From the NCBI GenBank assembly GCA_013287025.1, contig JABDEN010000025.1, forward strand, positions 1 through 21,261: 21,261 bases of DNA, written 5' to 3'. Positions 14,084-21,261 of this stretch are shown here, piece by piece. The notes under the pieces were generated by a model, which saw only the letters and a list, made by a program, of their open reading frames with translations, ran no database searches and was not told where the DNA came from. Numbering within the stretch: position 1 is the first letter of the stretch; every line of letters starts with the position of its first letter. A program made the position numbers and the translations under genes. The stretch is from Gammaproteobacteria bacterium. Lineage in GTDB: Bacteria; Pseudomonadota; Gammaproteobacteria; DSM-16500.

Positions 14084-15499
14084 TTGCGTTTATCTCAATC
14101 GATTTTTTTTATTTTTATTTTTGGTTTTATGCTGAATACCTATGCCGCTTTCAGTACACTCGGCATTCAAAACAGCCAAAATGATAAGAGTTTTTACTTT
14201 TTGAGTCATCAAAGTGCGAATCGCGCTGCCTGTCAAAATACGTGTAAAAATATTCTCAAGCCAAATGAACAACAATTTATTACGATCGATGCGTCCGAGG
14301 GATGGATTGATCTCGAATATAATATTTGCGCCAATATCAAAAATAATAATTGTGATGATTATCGGGGACATGTTGGTATTTTATTAACGCCTGAAAAAAC
14401 TTCGATTTCAAACACGCAAGACGGCTCTGCATTTTTAAATACGATCGAACCCGGTAAAATATTTGGGGTGATATTTCACTCTGCGATTTCTTCGAGAATA
14501 TTGTCCCCTACTTTTCCCACTCCCGCTGTTTATACCGGTGTGAAATATCATGGTTTTAACTTGAGTGGCGGCGAATTTGATTCCGCATTTAATCTGCCCT
14601 ATGCCACGGACGCATTATATTTTATAAGGAAGGGGGCGAATATTTTACGTATTCCATTCAAGTGGGAATACATTCAGCCGGATCTTTCAAAGCCTATTGA
14701 TTTTAGTACAGGTAACGCAAAAAAATTAAATGATCTCGTGACTACTTTTACGAAAGCACATCTCTTTGTCATTCTCGATATGCATAATTTTCTACGATAT
14801 CCATCGAATAATTTTCAAGGACCGGTCATTGGTAATGATGCCAATGCAACAACAGAGAAATTTGCACTCGCGTGGGGAAGTTTTGCAAAACAATTTAAAA
14901 ATAATAATTATGTATTTTTTGATTTAATGAATGAACCACTCGCCGACCCTGAATTAATTCTCAAAAATTATAATGCTGCGCTCGATGTTATTCGCAAAGA
15001 AGGTTTTGATAATCTCGTGCTACTTGAGGGAAGTGATTGGAGCAAAATGTCCACTTGGACGAATAAAAACGCGAAATATTTTATCGCGTCCAACATTCAT
15101 GATCCCCAAAATAATTATGCGTTGAGTATTCATCAATATTTTGATGATGAGGGTGGCAGCACGAATAACTGTTTTTCTTCACTTGAGGTATTAACCAAAA
15201 TTCATTTTGATTCATTCGTGACTTGGATAAAAACTCAAAAAGTACCTATATTTTTAACTGAATTAGGCGGTGCTAATAATCAAAATTGTGCTGACACCAT
15301 TCAGACTGTACTCACAGCAGTTGAAAATCATCCTGATGAAAATCATGCGGGTGGATTTATTGGATGGGCTGGATGGATGGGCGGACATGCGACTTCCGGT
15401 TTTTTATTAAATCTTATGCCTGATGCAAATGGTATTGAAAAAATTCAGATGACAAAGGGATTTTCGTTACATCTTAAAAAGGGGGCAAATTATCATTGA
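14084..15499 (+). CDS. Secreted glycoside hydrolase family 5 (cellulase-type)
   Basis: A 471-residue protein with a signal peptide (residues 1-21, hydrophobic FFIFIFGFMLNTYA, cut after YAA). Residues about 22-130 form a cysteine-containing N-terminal region of unknown type. The GH5 TIM barrel follows: GVKYHGFNLSGGE, GANILRIPFKWEYIQP, FVILDMHN (228-235), FDLMNEPLADP with acid/base Glu284, LSIHQYFD (348-354) and FLTELGG with nucleophile Glu393. All GH5 catalytic residues are present. The expected reaction is hydrolysis of beta-1,4-glucan outside the cell. In host-associated relatives such enzymes may act on amoebal or plant walls. The start is TTG 14084 with AAAGGA upstream; no in-frame ATG precedes it. 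The MFS gene follows directly. Confidence 0.9.
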   Translation: MRLSQSIFFIFIFGFMLNTYAAFSTLGIQNSQNDKSFYFLSHQSANRAACQNTCKNILKPNEQQFITIDASEGWIDLEYNICANIKNNNCDDYRGHVGILLTPEKTSISNTQDGSAFLNTIEPGKIFGVIFHSAISSRILSPTFPTPAVYTGVKYHGFNLSGGEFDSAFNLPYATDALYFIRKGANILRIPFKWEYIQPDLSKPIDFSTGNAKKLNDLVTTFTKAHLFVILDMHNFLRYPSNNFQGPVIGNDANATTEKFALAWGSFAKQFKNNNYVFFDLMNEPLADPELILKNYNAALDVIRKEGFDNLVLLEGSDWSKMSTWTNKNAKYFIASNIHDPQNNYALSIHQYFDDEGGSTNNCFSSLEVLTKIHFDSFVTWIKTQKVPIFLTELGGANNQNCADTIQTVLTAVENHPDENHAGGFIGWAGWMGGHATSGFLLNLMPDANGIEKIQMTKGFSLHLKKGANYH

Positions 15500-15532
15500 T
15501 TGTGTTATTATAATAAAAAAAGAGCCGAAATT

Positions 15533-16765
15533 ATGGGTAAATCAAAAGATCATTTTTTCATTCACGCAGGCCCTCTCCTATTAGTTTTATTTATCGACGG
15601 TATGGGACTTGGCCTCGTTATTCCTGTATTAAATGGATTGATTTTTGATCCTGACAGTCATTTTTTGCCAAATGTTTCCTATTCTCCTTTTATGTACAAT
15701 GTTATTTATGGGAGTGTCATCGGCATTTTCATGTTATGTTGGTTTTTTGGCGCGGCCATTCTGGGGGATCTTTCAGATCAAATTGGTCGAAAAAAATCGC
15801 TAATTATTTGCCTCGTGGGCGCTTTTTTAAGTTATCTATTATCTGCAGTTTCCGTCACCTATCATAGCTTAATACTTTTTATTATTGGACGTATGGTTGC
15901 AGGCTTTACATCAGGAAGCCAACCTATCGCGCAAGCTGCCATTATTGATTTAAGTACCAAAGAAACTAAATCGCGCAATATCGGATATATTTTATTAGCG
16001 TTATCTTTAGGTTTTATTTTTGGGCCTTTGATCGGCGGGGTGCTGGCTGATCATCGAATTGTATCGTGGTTTGATTTTGCCACCCCATTTTATTTCGCCT
16101 CTCTGATTTCTTTTTTAAATATTCTTTTACTTATGTGGCTATTTAAAGAAACTTATGTTTCCGAAGTCACTACTTTTAAAATTAAAATTTACGAAGCCGT
16201 CAATATTTTTATTTCTGCATTTCAACATAAAAAAGTTCGCGTTTTATCCATTTTATTTTTTATTTTTATTTTCGGATGGAGCAGTTTTTATTCTTTTATT
16301 TCAGTATATTTATACAAAACATATGAATTTAATTCCTCATACATTAGTTTTTATTTAACCTTGATGGGTGTGGGATTTGGTATCGGAAATGGTTTTATTG
16401 CCAATTATCTTGCGAAAAAATTTGATCTCATGGCAATTTTTATTGGTTCTTCCCTTTTGACCGGTATCATCATTTTTTTAATGATGGTATTTCCTTCCCT
16501 GTGGTTTGTCTGGTTGATGGTCGCACCGATTGCTTGCTTTGTATCAACTGCCTATGTATCTATCCTTACACTTTTTTCAAATCAAGTGGATGATGCCAGT
16601 CAAGGATGGGTCATGGGTATTACGGGATCTATTTTGGCTTTTGTATGGGGTTTAAATGGTGTAACGGTAGGCCTACTCGCGGGATTCAATGTCGCGTATC
16701 CAATTTATATTTCTGCGCTGTGCTTGGGTGTGACGGCGGTATTGAGTGTTTTTTTGAGGATATAA
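15533..16765 (+). CDS. MFS transporter (12-TM, TetA/drug-sugar exporter-like)
   Basis: Major facilitator membrane protein, about 410 residues from ATG 15533 (MGKSKDHFFIHAGPLLLV). The frame is open back to a TTG at 15500, but the ATG is preceded by AAAAAAGAG and gives the usual short cytoplasmic N-terminus. It has about 12 hydrophobic segments. Signature MFS loop motif between TM2 and TM3: GDLSDQIGRKKSLI; GRMVAGFTSGSQPIAQA in TM4; GPLIGGVLAD in TM5. The IDGMGLGLVIPVL first helix resembles TetA-like H+ antiporters. It lies 33 bases after the cellulase stop and is probably co-transcribed; whether it moves cellulose products or something unrelated cannot be told. A REP-like hairpin follows the stop. 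Confidence 0.85.
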   Translation: MGKSKDHFFIHAGPLLLVLFIDGMGLGLVIPVLNGLIFDPDSHFLPNVSYSPFMYNVIYGSVIGIFMLCWFFGAAILGDLSDQIGRKKSLIICLVGAFLSYLLSAVSVTYHSLILFIIGRMVAGFTSGSQPIAQAAIIDLSTKETKSRNIGYILLALSLGFIFGPLIGGVLADHRIVSWFDFATPFYFASLISFLNILLLMWLFKETYVSEVTTFKIKIYEAVNIFISAFQHKKVRVLSILFFIFIFGWSSFYSFISVYLYKTYEFNSSYISFYLTLMGVGFGIGNGFIANYLAKKFDLMAIFIGSSLLTGIIIFLMMVFPSLWFVWLMVAPIACFVSTAYVSILTLFSNQVDDASQGWVMGITGSILAFVWGLNGVTVGLLAGFNVAYPIYISALCLGVTAVLSVFLRI

Positions 16766-16791
16766 ACTGGATCATCATCATTCCGGGTAAA

Positions 16792-16822
16792 CGTCGTCCC
16801 GCGAACAAGTCGCGGGACGACG
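16792..16822. repeat. REP-like palindromic element, copy 2
   Basis: A perfect 13-bp stem CGTCGTCCCGCGA / TCGCGGGACGACG with loop ACAAG, between the convergent MFS gene and the duplicated-domain gene. It shares the TCCCGCGA-N5-TCGCGGGACGACG core with the copy at 13306-13331. It could also serve as a transcription end for either gene, although no T-run follows. Confidence 0.8.
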
Positions 16823-16832
16823 GGGTGGGACT

Positions 16833-17696
16833 TTACATCTTCAATCTTTCCTTAATTTGAATGGCCAAATCATCAATCTCTACATCCTTTTTAGCATGAA
16901 AAGAATTGGGATTATTGGCAAGCGCCAACTTTGGTTTTTGAAATTCAGATAAAACATCACTTTGTAATTCTTGAGATATATTTTTATCATACACTTTCAT
17001 CGTATCTAATAATTCAGAAAGTTCTTTTTCAGTCGTAATTTTAAAAAGTGCGGTATTGGTAAACCTAAAATCCTCATCTAAATTCGTGAGAAATCTAATC
17101 ACATCTTTCGAAGCGCCCTCTTTTGCATGAATTGAAAATTTAAAATTACCGCTGATATAACCAAATAAGTGTAATTCTTTGAAAGCAGCATTTGCATCGC
17201 AACTATCGTAACTTACCTCCCGGATCAATGGTGTACCGAAATTAGAAATCTCTCCAAATTCGCCGTTCTTAATCCAACCACTGATGCCCACATGTTTATT
17301 AATATGCATCATGAGATCTTGATTAATATTAATCGCAATTTCATTGATACTTTCATCCAATATTGCTAAATCCTCCAATAATATTTTTAGCATCCACCCA
17401 TTTTGAATAGTTAAATAGTATCTATTCAAATCTTTATCGCAAAAATCAGGTTTTGGGTAACCACTTTTCATTAATAAGTTTTGCAGTTCAGTAAATGAAG
17501 ATTTCTTCGGACTGATAGTGATACGAATATTTCCATCTCGATAACCGAAAAAACATAATTTTTTAATTTTCGAAGCGGGATTTTTATTTTCATATTCAAC
17601 TTGTCGAATGAGAGGAATGGTGATGCCCATGTCGCGTTTGTGGGAAAAATTGCCTTGTTGTATCCAACTTTTAAAATCTTGCTGACGATCTTGCAT
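16833..17696 (-). CDS. Hypothetical protein with two copies of an unrecognised domain
   Basis: A 287-residue soluble protein built from a tandem duplication. Copy 1 (about 10-121) and copy 2 (about 140-244) align as WIQQGNF / WIKNGEF, then IPLIRQVEYE / TPLIREVSYD, KKLCFFGYRDGNIRITI / KELHLFGYISGNFKFSI, then a helix and LLEDLAILDESINEI / LLDTMKVYDKNISQE. A 40-residue charged tail follows. Each copy would be one alpha/beta unit of about 110 residues. No signal peptide, membrane segment or known motif was seen. Its gene stands alone, convergent with the MFS gene, with a long AT-rich upstream region. Confidence 0.75.
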   Translation of the reverse strand: MQDRQQDFKSWIQQGNFSHKRDMGITIPLIRQVEYENKNPASKIKKLCFFGYRDGNIRITISPKKSSFTELQNLLMKSGYPKPDFCDKDLNRYYLTIQNGWMLKILLEDLAILDESINEIAININQDLMMHINKHVGISGWIKNGEFGEISNFGTPLIREVSYDSCDANAAFKELHLFGYISGNFKFSIHAKEGASKDVIRFLTNLDEDFRFTNTALFKITTEKELSELLDTMKVYDKNISQELQSDVLSEFQKPKLALANNPNSFHAKKDVEIDDLAIQIKERLKM

Positions 17697-17769
17697 TTTA
17701 TTCTCCTTATTATTATTTTTATTTATAAAATTCCAATGCGGAATAATGTATCATTTTAAAAAAATCTGC

Positions 17770-17816
17770 AATGCATTTATCGATAAAATGCATTCCACTT
17801 ATTGGGAATGCATTTT
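17770..17816 (-). terminator. Hairpin downstream of the DUF1254 gene
   Basis: A perfect 12-bp stem AAAATGCATTCC (17785-17796) / GGAATGCATTTT (17805-17816) with an 8-base loop lies 17 bases after the stop of the minus-strand DUF1254 gene. On that strand the stem ends in TTTTAT and a further ATGCATT copy (17771-17777) plus a T-run follow, so two mutually exclusive stems are possible. It is probably the terminator of the operon transcribed from about 20400. Confidence 0.6.
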
Positions 17817-17832
17817 GTAGGTGATGAAGAAT

Positions 17833-19215
17833 TCACACTTTGGTGATAACTGGCGGATTCCAACGACCACTTAAAACGGATTCTTTCGGCCAATATAAAC
17901 GTAACATTAAAACAAAATCACCAAGTGGCGCCGGTAGCCAATTGGATGCAAGCGCCGCCGGCGGTGCTTCGCTTTGCACATATAAATCAAGAGAACCATC
18001 TGGATTAAATTTTAATTTATCTCGCTTACTTAATGCGTAACGATTCAAGGGATTCGGGACAAAAAAGTATTGATCGTTATACATCGTCACTGACCACAAT
18101 CCGCGAACTGGTGGAATTTGATTTTTTTCAAAATGGAGAACGTAGCGATTTAATCCATTGAGCGTTTGATTAGTCGTATCATGAAATTTCACAGGATATA
18201 TCGCATCTTCAGGAGGGTTAGCACCTAAACCTACCGCTGCGACCAACGCGCGTTGTAAATAATCCGTGCCATAAGATCCTGTTTTCATCGAGAAAAGCCA
18301 ACCATTCTTATTACTTATTCCCGTTGATTCATACGCTTTGATTTTTTCTTGAGAAATTTTGACAGCATTGTCTAACGCCTTCGAAATCATGGGATCTAAT
18401 TTGGTGACATCTAAACTTTGGCCGGGAGTGATGCCAATTGCCGCCAATTTGGCAATCATAGGTTGATCCATTTGATCGGGAGTATTCGATTTTAAAATTT
18501 CCGCGAAACGCGTGAAATACACAATAGAATTCATATTATCCACTTGATCTCGCGCGATGGTTTGCATATCAATCGACGGATCTACTGTGCCAGAAGGTGG
18601 CGTATAGGATTTTCCATAGGCACTCAGTGGGGTTAAGGTATATTGATCCTGAATCGAATGCACGATCTCAAGATCTTGTGGACTCCCGTCACAAAAGGTT
18701 TTACCCACAATCCATACGATATCGGTTTCAGATTTTAATGGTTTAACGCCTCTCGGCAATTTGCCTTTAAAATGCGGACCAACAAGTGCAAAGTCATGCG
18801 CACCCGTACCTGTCGTTCTCGTACCTGGAGACGCCAACACTTCAGTCCACCCATCTAACATTGTCATAGAATAATAGCGCCCTTTTTCATTAGGCACGTG
18901 CAAAATATAAGGCTCTTTGGCGAGATCCACCCACGCAACAGAAGATAAGGTGTCCATATTCGGTGTGGTCATATCATGCGCATCAGAGCTCGCAAATTCA
19001 CGGGTATGCACGAATTGATTGAGCGGTGCGCGCATATTTCCGGGTGTTTGCACATTCGTCATGACACGTTTTGTCATATCCATCATCATCAAAGGATAGG
19101 CATAAATATACACATCTTGTGCGATTTGATTTGCATCAGCTTCACTTAACGGTTTCGCAAAAGATGTCATCATCCAAAAAAGCAGCAACATCAAAAGAGA
19201 AATTTTTCTTTTCAT
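17833..19215 (-). CDS. Periplasmic DUF1254/DUF1214 protein
   Basis: A 460-residue protein with a signal peptide (KRKISLLMLLLFWMMTSFA, cleaved near residue 20). The N-terminal DUF1254 domain begins with ANQIAQDVYIYAYPLMMMDM and contains TPNMDTLSSVAWVDLAKEPYILHVP and YYSMTMLDGWTEV. The C-terminal DUF1214 domain contains NRYVLHFEKNQIPPVRGLWSVTMYN and GDFVLMLRLYWPKESVL. The pairing and length are typical of the family, which is widespread and of unsettled function. Start ATG has AAGGAC upstream. It lies 31 bases behind the sulfatase-FadL chimera on the same strand and is likely in its operon. Confidence 0.9.
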   Translation of the reverse strand: MKRKISLLMLLLFWMMTSFAKPLSEADANQIAQDVYIYAYPLMMMDMTKRVMTNVQTPGNMRAPLNQFVHTREFASSDAHDMTTPNMDTLSSVAWVDLAKEPYILHVPNEKGRYYSMTMLDGWTEVLASPGTRTTGTGAHDFALVGPHFKGKLPRGVKPLKSETDIVWIVGKTFCDGSPQDLEIVHSIQDQYTLTPLSAYGKSYTPPSGTVDPSIDMQTIARDQVDNMNSIVYFTRFAEILKSNTPDQMDQPMIAKLAAIGITPGQSLDVTKLDPMISKALDNAVKISQEKIKAYESTGISNKNGWLFSMKTGSYGTDYLQRALVAAVGLGANPPEDAIYPVKFHDTTNQTLNGLNRYVLHFEKNQIPPVRGLWSVTMYNDQYFFVPNPLNRYALSKRDKLKFNPDGSLDLYVQSEAPPAALASNWLPAPLGDFVLMLRLYWPKESVLSGRWNPPVITKV

Positions 19216-19246
19216 TTCGTTTCAGTCCTTACGTAAAATTACGATT

Positions 19247-20374
19247 TTAACATTCTACATTCACACTTGCTTGTAATACATTGGCATAATTTTTTGAATA
19301 AGATCCCGCCAGCACACCATTTTGAGAGACATTATGAATATCTGCATCCCCAAAATTAATATATTCATAAGAAAATCCGATTTGAATCATTCTCATGACA
19401 GAATAAATCATACCGATACCTGCACGAATTTGCCGGTCCACTGGTAAATCAGGCGTGCGTTTGGAAGTCGTTGTAGGTGAAGAATCATAAGAAACCCCCG
19501 TCTGCAAAAGCAAGGTCGGCGTCATGTGATATTGACCGCCCAATCCAACGCGATAAGTATTTTTCCAATCTAATTCTGTCTCTACAGTAAAACCTTCATT
19601 ATCGACGGTTTTCATGCGTTCCGGAGGTAGTGGACCTGCATCTTCAATGCGTTGTTTGCCGACTTGCCCCCAACGTTGATCGACCGTGGTATCTGCTGTC
19701 GCTGTCGCATAACAGTGCAACATGTTGCGTGGTCCGACGGTATTTTTGGCCGATTCTGGATAAGAATGCCAGAATGGATCTTCCATTGCGTCCAAATGAT
19801 ACAAGTATCCAAAGTATTCATCAAAACCATGCACGCAAGGAAGATATTTATTAAGATCACCTAAATGATTTTTACCGAATTGTCCCGTCGCATAACCCAT
19901 TTCTTTTAGAGCGGTTGCGATAGTGGGTGCTTCTGCTGGCATGCCGACATCTGCACCGGCTTGGCCTACGGTCGTTAAACCAGTACGAATCGGTAATTCG
20001 CCGGTAATAAAATTGGCACGACCTGCGGTGCAACTGGGTTCCGCATAATAATCCGTGTAACGCGCCCCTTCTCTCGCGAGTTGGTCGAGATGCGGTGTGC
20101 GACCGCTCATGATTCCTTGGTGATACGCGCCAATATTAAACCAACCAATGTCATCTCCCATGATGACAATGATATTAGGTTTTCCCGTTGGGGCAGATTG
20201 AGGTGTCGTAACCTGCGCTTTCGCAGTTGGCGTTACGGGTGTCGCGGTAGACGTATTCGTTGAGGAGGTATTCACCGCGGGTGTGGGTTGCAAATTTTGA
20301 GCAAAAACAACGGAAATAGCGATACTAATAACAATGACAACAGGGATAAAAATTTTCCATGAAATCCATTTCAT
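19247..20374 (-). CDS. In-frame chimera: sulfatase N-terminal half + FadL porin C-terminal strands
   Basis: A 375-residue ORF. Residues 7-25 are a signal/anchor segment, then a Thr/Pro/Ala linker (28-64). Residues 66-262 are the N-terminal half of a type I sulfatase: IIVIMGDDIG with the metal Asp pair 74-75, SCTAGR in which Cys115 fits the C-x-(P/A)-x-R formylglycine motif, and GKNHLGD (167-173). It stops at RMKTVDNEGF, where sulfatases normally go on for 250 residues or more including the last metal ligands. From about residue 264 (genome about 19585) it becomes a FadL-family outer-membrane barrel: ELDWKNTYRVGLGGQYHMTP, SYDSSP, RTPDLPVDRQIRAGIGMIYS and FSYEYINFGDADI. The sulfatase should be inactive and the barrel incomplete. 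No stop or frameshift marks the joint. Probably a rearrangement product. Confidence 0.85.
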   Translation of the reverse strand: MKWISWKIFIPVVIVISIAISVVFAQNLQPTPAVNTSSTNTSTATPVTPTAKAQVTTPQSAPTGKPNIIVIMGDDIGWFNIGAYHQGIMSGRTPHLDQLAREGARYTDYYAEPSCTAGRANFITGELPIRTGLTTVGQAGADVGMPAEAPTIATALKEMGYATGQFGKNHLGDLNKYLPCVHGFDEYFGYLYHLDAMEDPFWHSYPESAKNTVGPRNMLHCYATATADTTVDQRWGQVGKQRIEDAGPLPPERMKTVDNEGFTVETELDWKNTYRVGLGGQYHMTPTLLLQTGVSYDSSPTTTSKRTPDLPVDRQIRAGIGMIYSVMRMIQIGFSYEYINFGDADIHNVSQNGVLAGSYSKNYANVLQASVNVEC

Positions 20375-20490
20375 AAATGCCCCGAAGTGAGGGAGAGGTT
20401 CTATAATTCTATCCTTTTTTTCTGAAACTTGGTATATTTCGAGCTTTCCCGCGAACGGCAGGAATTTTTCAAAGTCAAAGGATTGTCAGC
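20375..20490. promoter_or_regulatory. Divergent promoter region between chimera and FadL gene
   Basis: A 116-base region separates the divergent start codons. A TATAAT box occurs at 20402-20407, and AAAGGA (20477-20482) is the ribosome site of the plus-strand gene. No clear paired -35 element was identified on either strand. Confidence 0.35.
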
Positions 20491-21261
20491 ATGAAGTTTT
20501 TAAGGATTCCGGTTGTCATTTCATCTCTCATTTTAACCAATCATATTTACGCTGCAGCATTTCAGTACTACGAATTAGGAACGCCTATTATTGGCACCGC
20601 AGCGGTTGGACAAGCTGCATTAAGTAGTGATGCTTCTACCGCATATTTTAATCCTGCAGGGATGGCATCTCTCATGAAGACGCAGTTGATGTTGGGATCG
20701 GAAATATTGATTCCTTTTACCGAATTTAATCCCAATAATGAAAATACAGTTCACGGTGATGATGGTGGTGAAGCGGCAAGTTTGCTTCCCGGCATGGGGC
20801 TTTATTATGTCTATAGTTATTCACCGCAATTGAAATTTGGTGTGAGCTTGACATCGCCTTATGGTGGTATGTTAAATTACGATGATGGTTGGGTGGGGCG
20901 TTATTATGTGCAACAGTCAGAATTTTACACATTGAATTTAAATCCTTCCGTCGCTTATCAATTTAACCAAAAGTTTGCGGGTGGTCTCGGTTTTTCTGTG
21001 GAATATGCCAATCTTTATCAAACCACCGCTTTCCCACTTCCGCTTGATTTACCACCGCCATTAGAAGGGCCGGTCGAAGGACAAGCAACGGTGAAGACGC
21101 ATAATACAGCGTTTGGTTTTAATGCCGGATTGTTGTTCACGCCAACTGCCAATACTAAAGTTGGCATGGCTTATCGCTCGCAAATAAAGCATCACCTCAC
21201 AGGTAATACGGAATTTTTGCGGACGCTCGAGTCAGCATCCACTAAAACGCAAATGGTCATG
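20491..21261 (+). CDS. FadL/OmpP1-family outer-membrane transporter, N-terminal part (runs off edge)
   Basis: ATG 20491 opens 257 codons without a stop up to the window edge. Signal peptide about residues 1-21 (VVISSLILTNHIYAA). The mature start FQYYELGTPIIGTAAVGQAALSSDASTAYFNPAGMA is the FadL/OmpP1 plug region with the conserved NPAGM. Barrel segments follow, including FGVSLTSPYG, WVGRYYVQQSEFYTLNLNPSVAYQF, GGLGFSVEY and TKVGMAYRSQIKHHLTG. This family takes up long-chain fatty acids or other hydrophobic compounds through the outer membrane. The C-terminal barrel strands that such a gene needs resemble those now fused to the sulfatase on the other strand, so whether this gene is complete beyond 21261 is open. 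Confidence 0.88.
   Translation, partial: MKFLRIPVVISSLILTNHIYAAAFQYYELGTPIIGTAAVGQAALSSDASTAYFNPAGMASLMKTQLMLGSEILIPFTEFNPNNENTVHGDDGGEAASLLPGMGLYYVYSYSPQLKFGVSLTSPYGGMLNYDDGWVGRYYVQQSEFYTLNLNPSVAYQFNQKFAGGLGFSVEYANLYQTTAFPLPLDLPPPLEGPVEGQATVKTHNTAFGFNAGLLFTPTANTKVGMAYRSQIKHHLTGNTEFLRTLESASTKTQMVM

Noticed and set aside
1..21261. CRISPR array
   Set aside because: No regularly spaced repeat-spacer series and no cas gene was seen.

Overview
The window is an AT-rich stretch of what is probably a gammaproteobacterial chromosome. Dihydrouridine synthase, FluC, a eukaryote-like protein kinase, a secreted GH5 cellulase, FadL-type porin sequence and DUF1254 protein, all in low-GC DNA, suggest a host-associated relative of the Legionellales. 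That taxonomy is inferred from gene content and base composition only.

Left part (1 to about 9650) is accessory DNA. It begins with an IS66-family element (tnpA, tnpB and a frameshifted tnpC running off the left edge). Its right terminus is near 1994. A 3' tRNA fragment (CAT anticodon loop, T-arm, acceptor strand; 2116-2157) follows and looks like the scar of an integrated element. Next come minus-strand genes: a DUF3800 protein abutting a PBECR-like nuclease candidate, preceded by an 18-residue hydrophobic ORF with a perfect Shine-Dalgarno; an HNH nuclease; an O-methyltransferase with two N-terminal helical/winged-helix segments, preceded by a 17-residue ORF with a strong Shine-Dalgarno; two unknown proteins; and a wrecked repressor region. 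In the wreck, the N-terminus of an XRE repressor is fused in frame to a piece of an AbiEii toxin, then shifted into an S24 repressor C-terminus that has lost its catalytic dyad. An intact ISAs1-family element (7910-9168, 21-bp perfect inverted repeats) without target duplication separates this from an AbiEi antitoxin remnant.

Middle part (9697-16765) looks like resident chromosome: dihydrouridine synthase, fluoride channel, protein kinase with an HGD catalytic loop, a two-TM orphan, an SRPBCC protein, a secreted GH5 cellulase and an MFS transporter directly behind it. Two copies of a GC-rich REP-like palindrome (13306-13326, 16792-16822) lie between convergent genes.

Right part (16833-21261) has a protein made of two copies of an unrecognised domain, a strong hairpin, a periplasmic DUF1254/DUF1214 protein, an in-frame chimera of the first half of a sulfatase with the C-terminal barrel strands of a FadL-family porin, and, divergently, the N-terminal part of a FadL-family porin running off the edge. 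The last two are what a reciprocal inversion between divergent sulfatase and fadL genes would produce. If that is right, the edge gene should continue into a sulfatase C-terminus just outside the window.

The best candidates for something new are the micro-ORF/DUF3800/PBECR-like group, the micro-ORF/methyltransferase group, the repressor-AbiEii mosaic and the sulfatase-FadL chimera. None of them can be proved from sequence reading alone.
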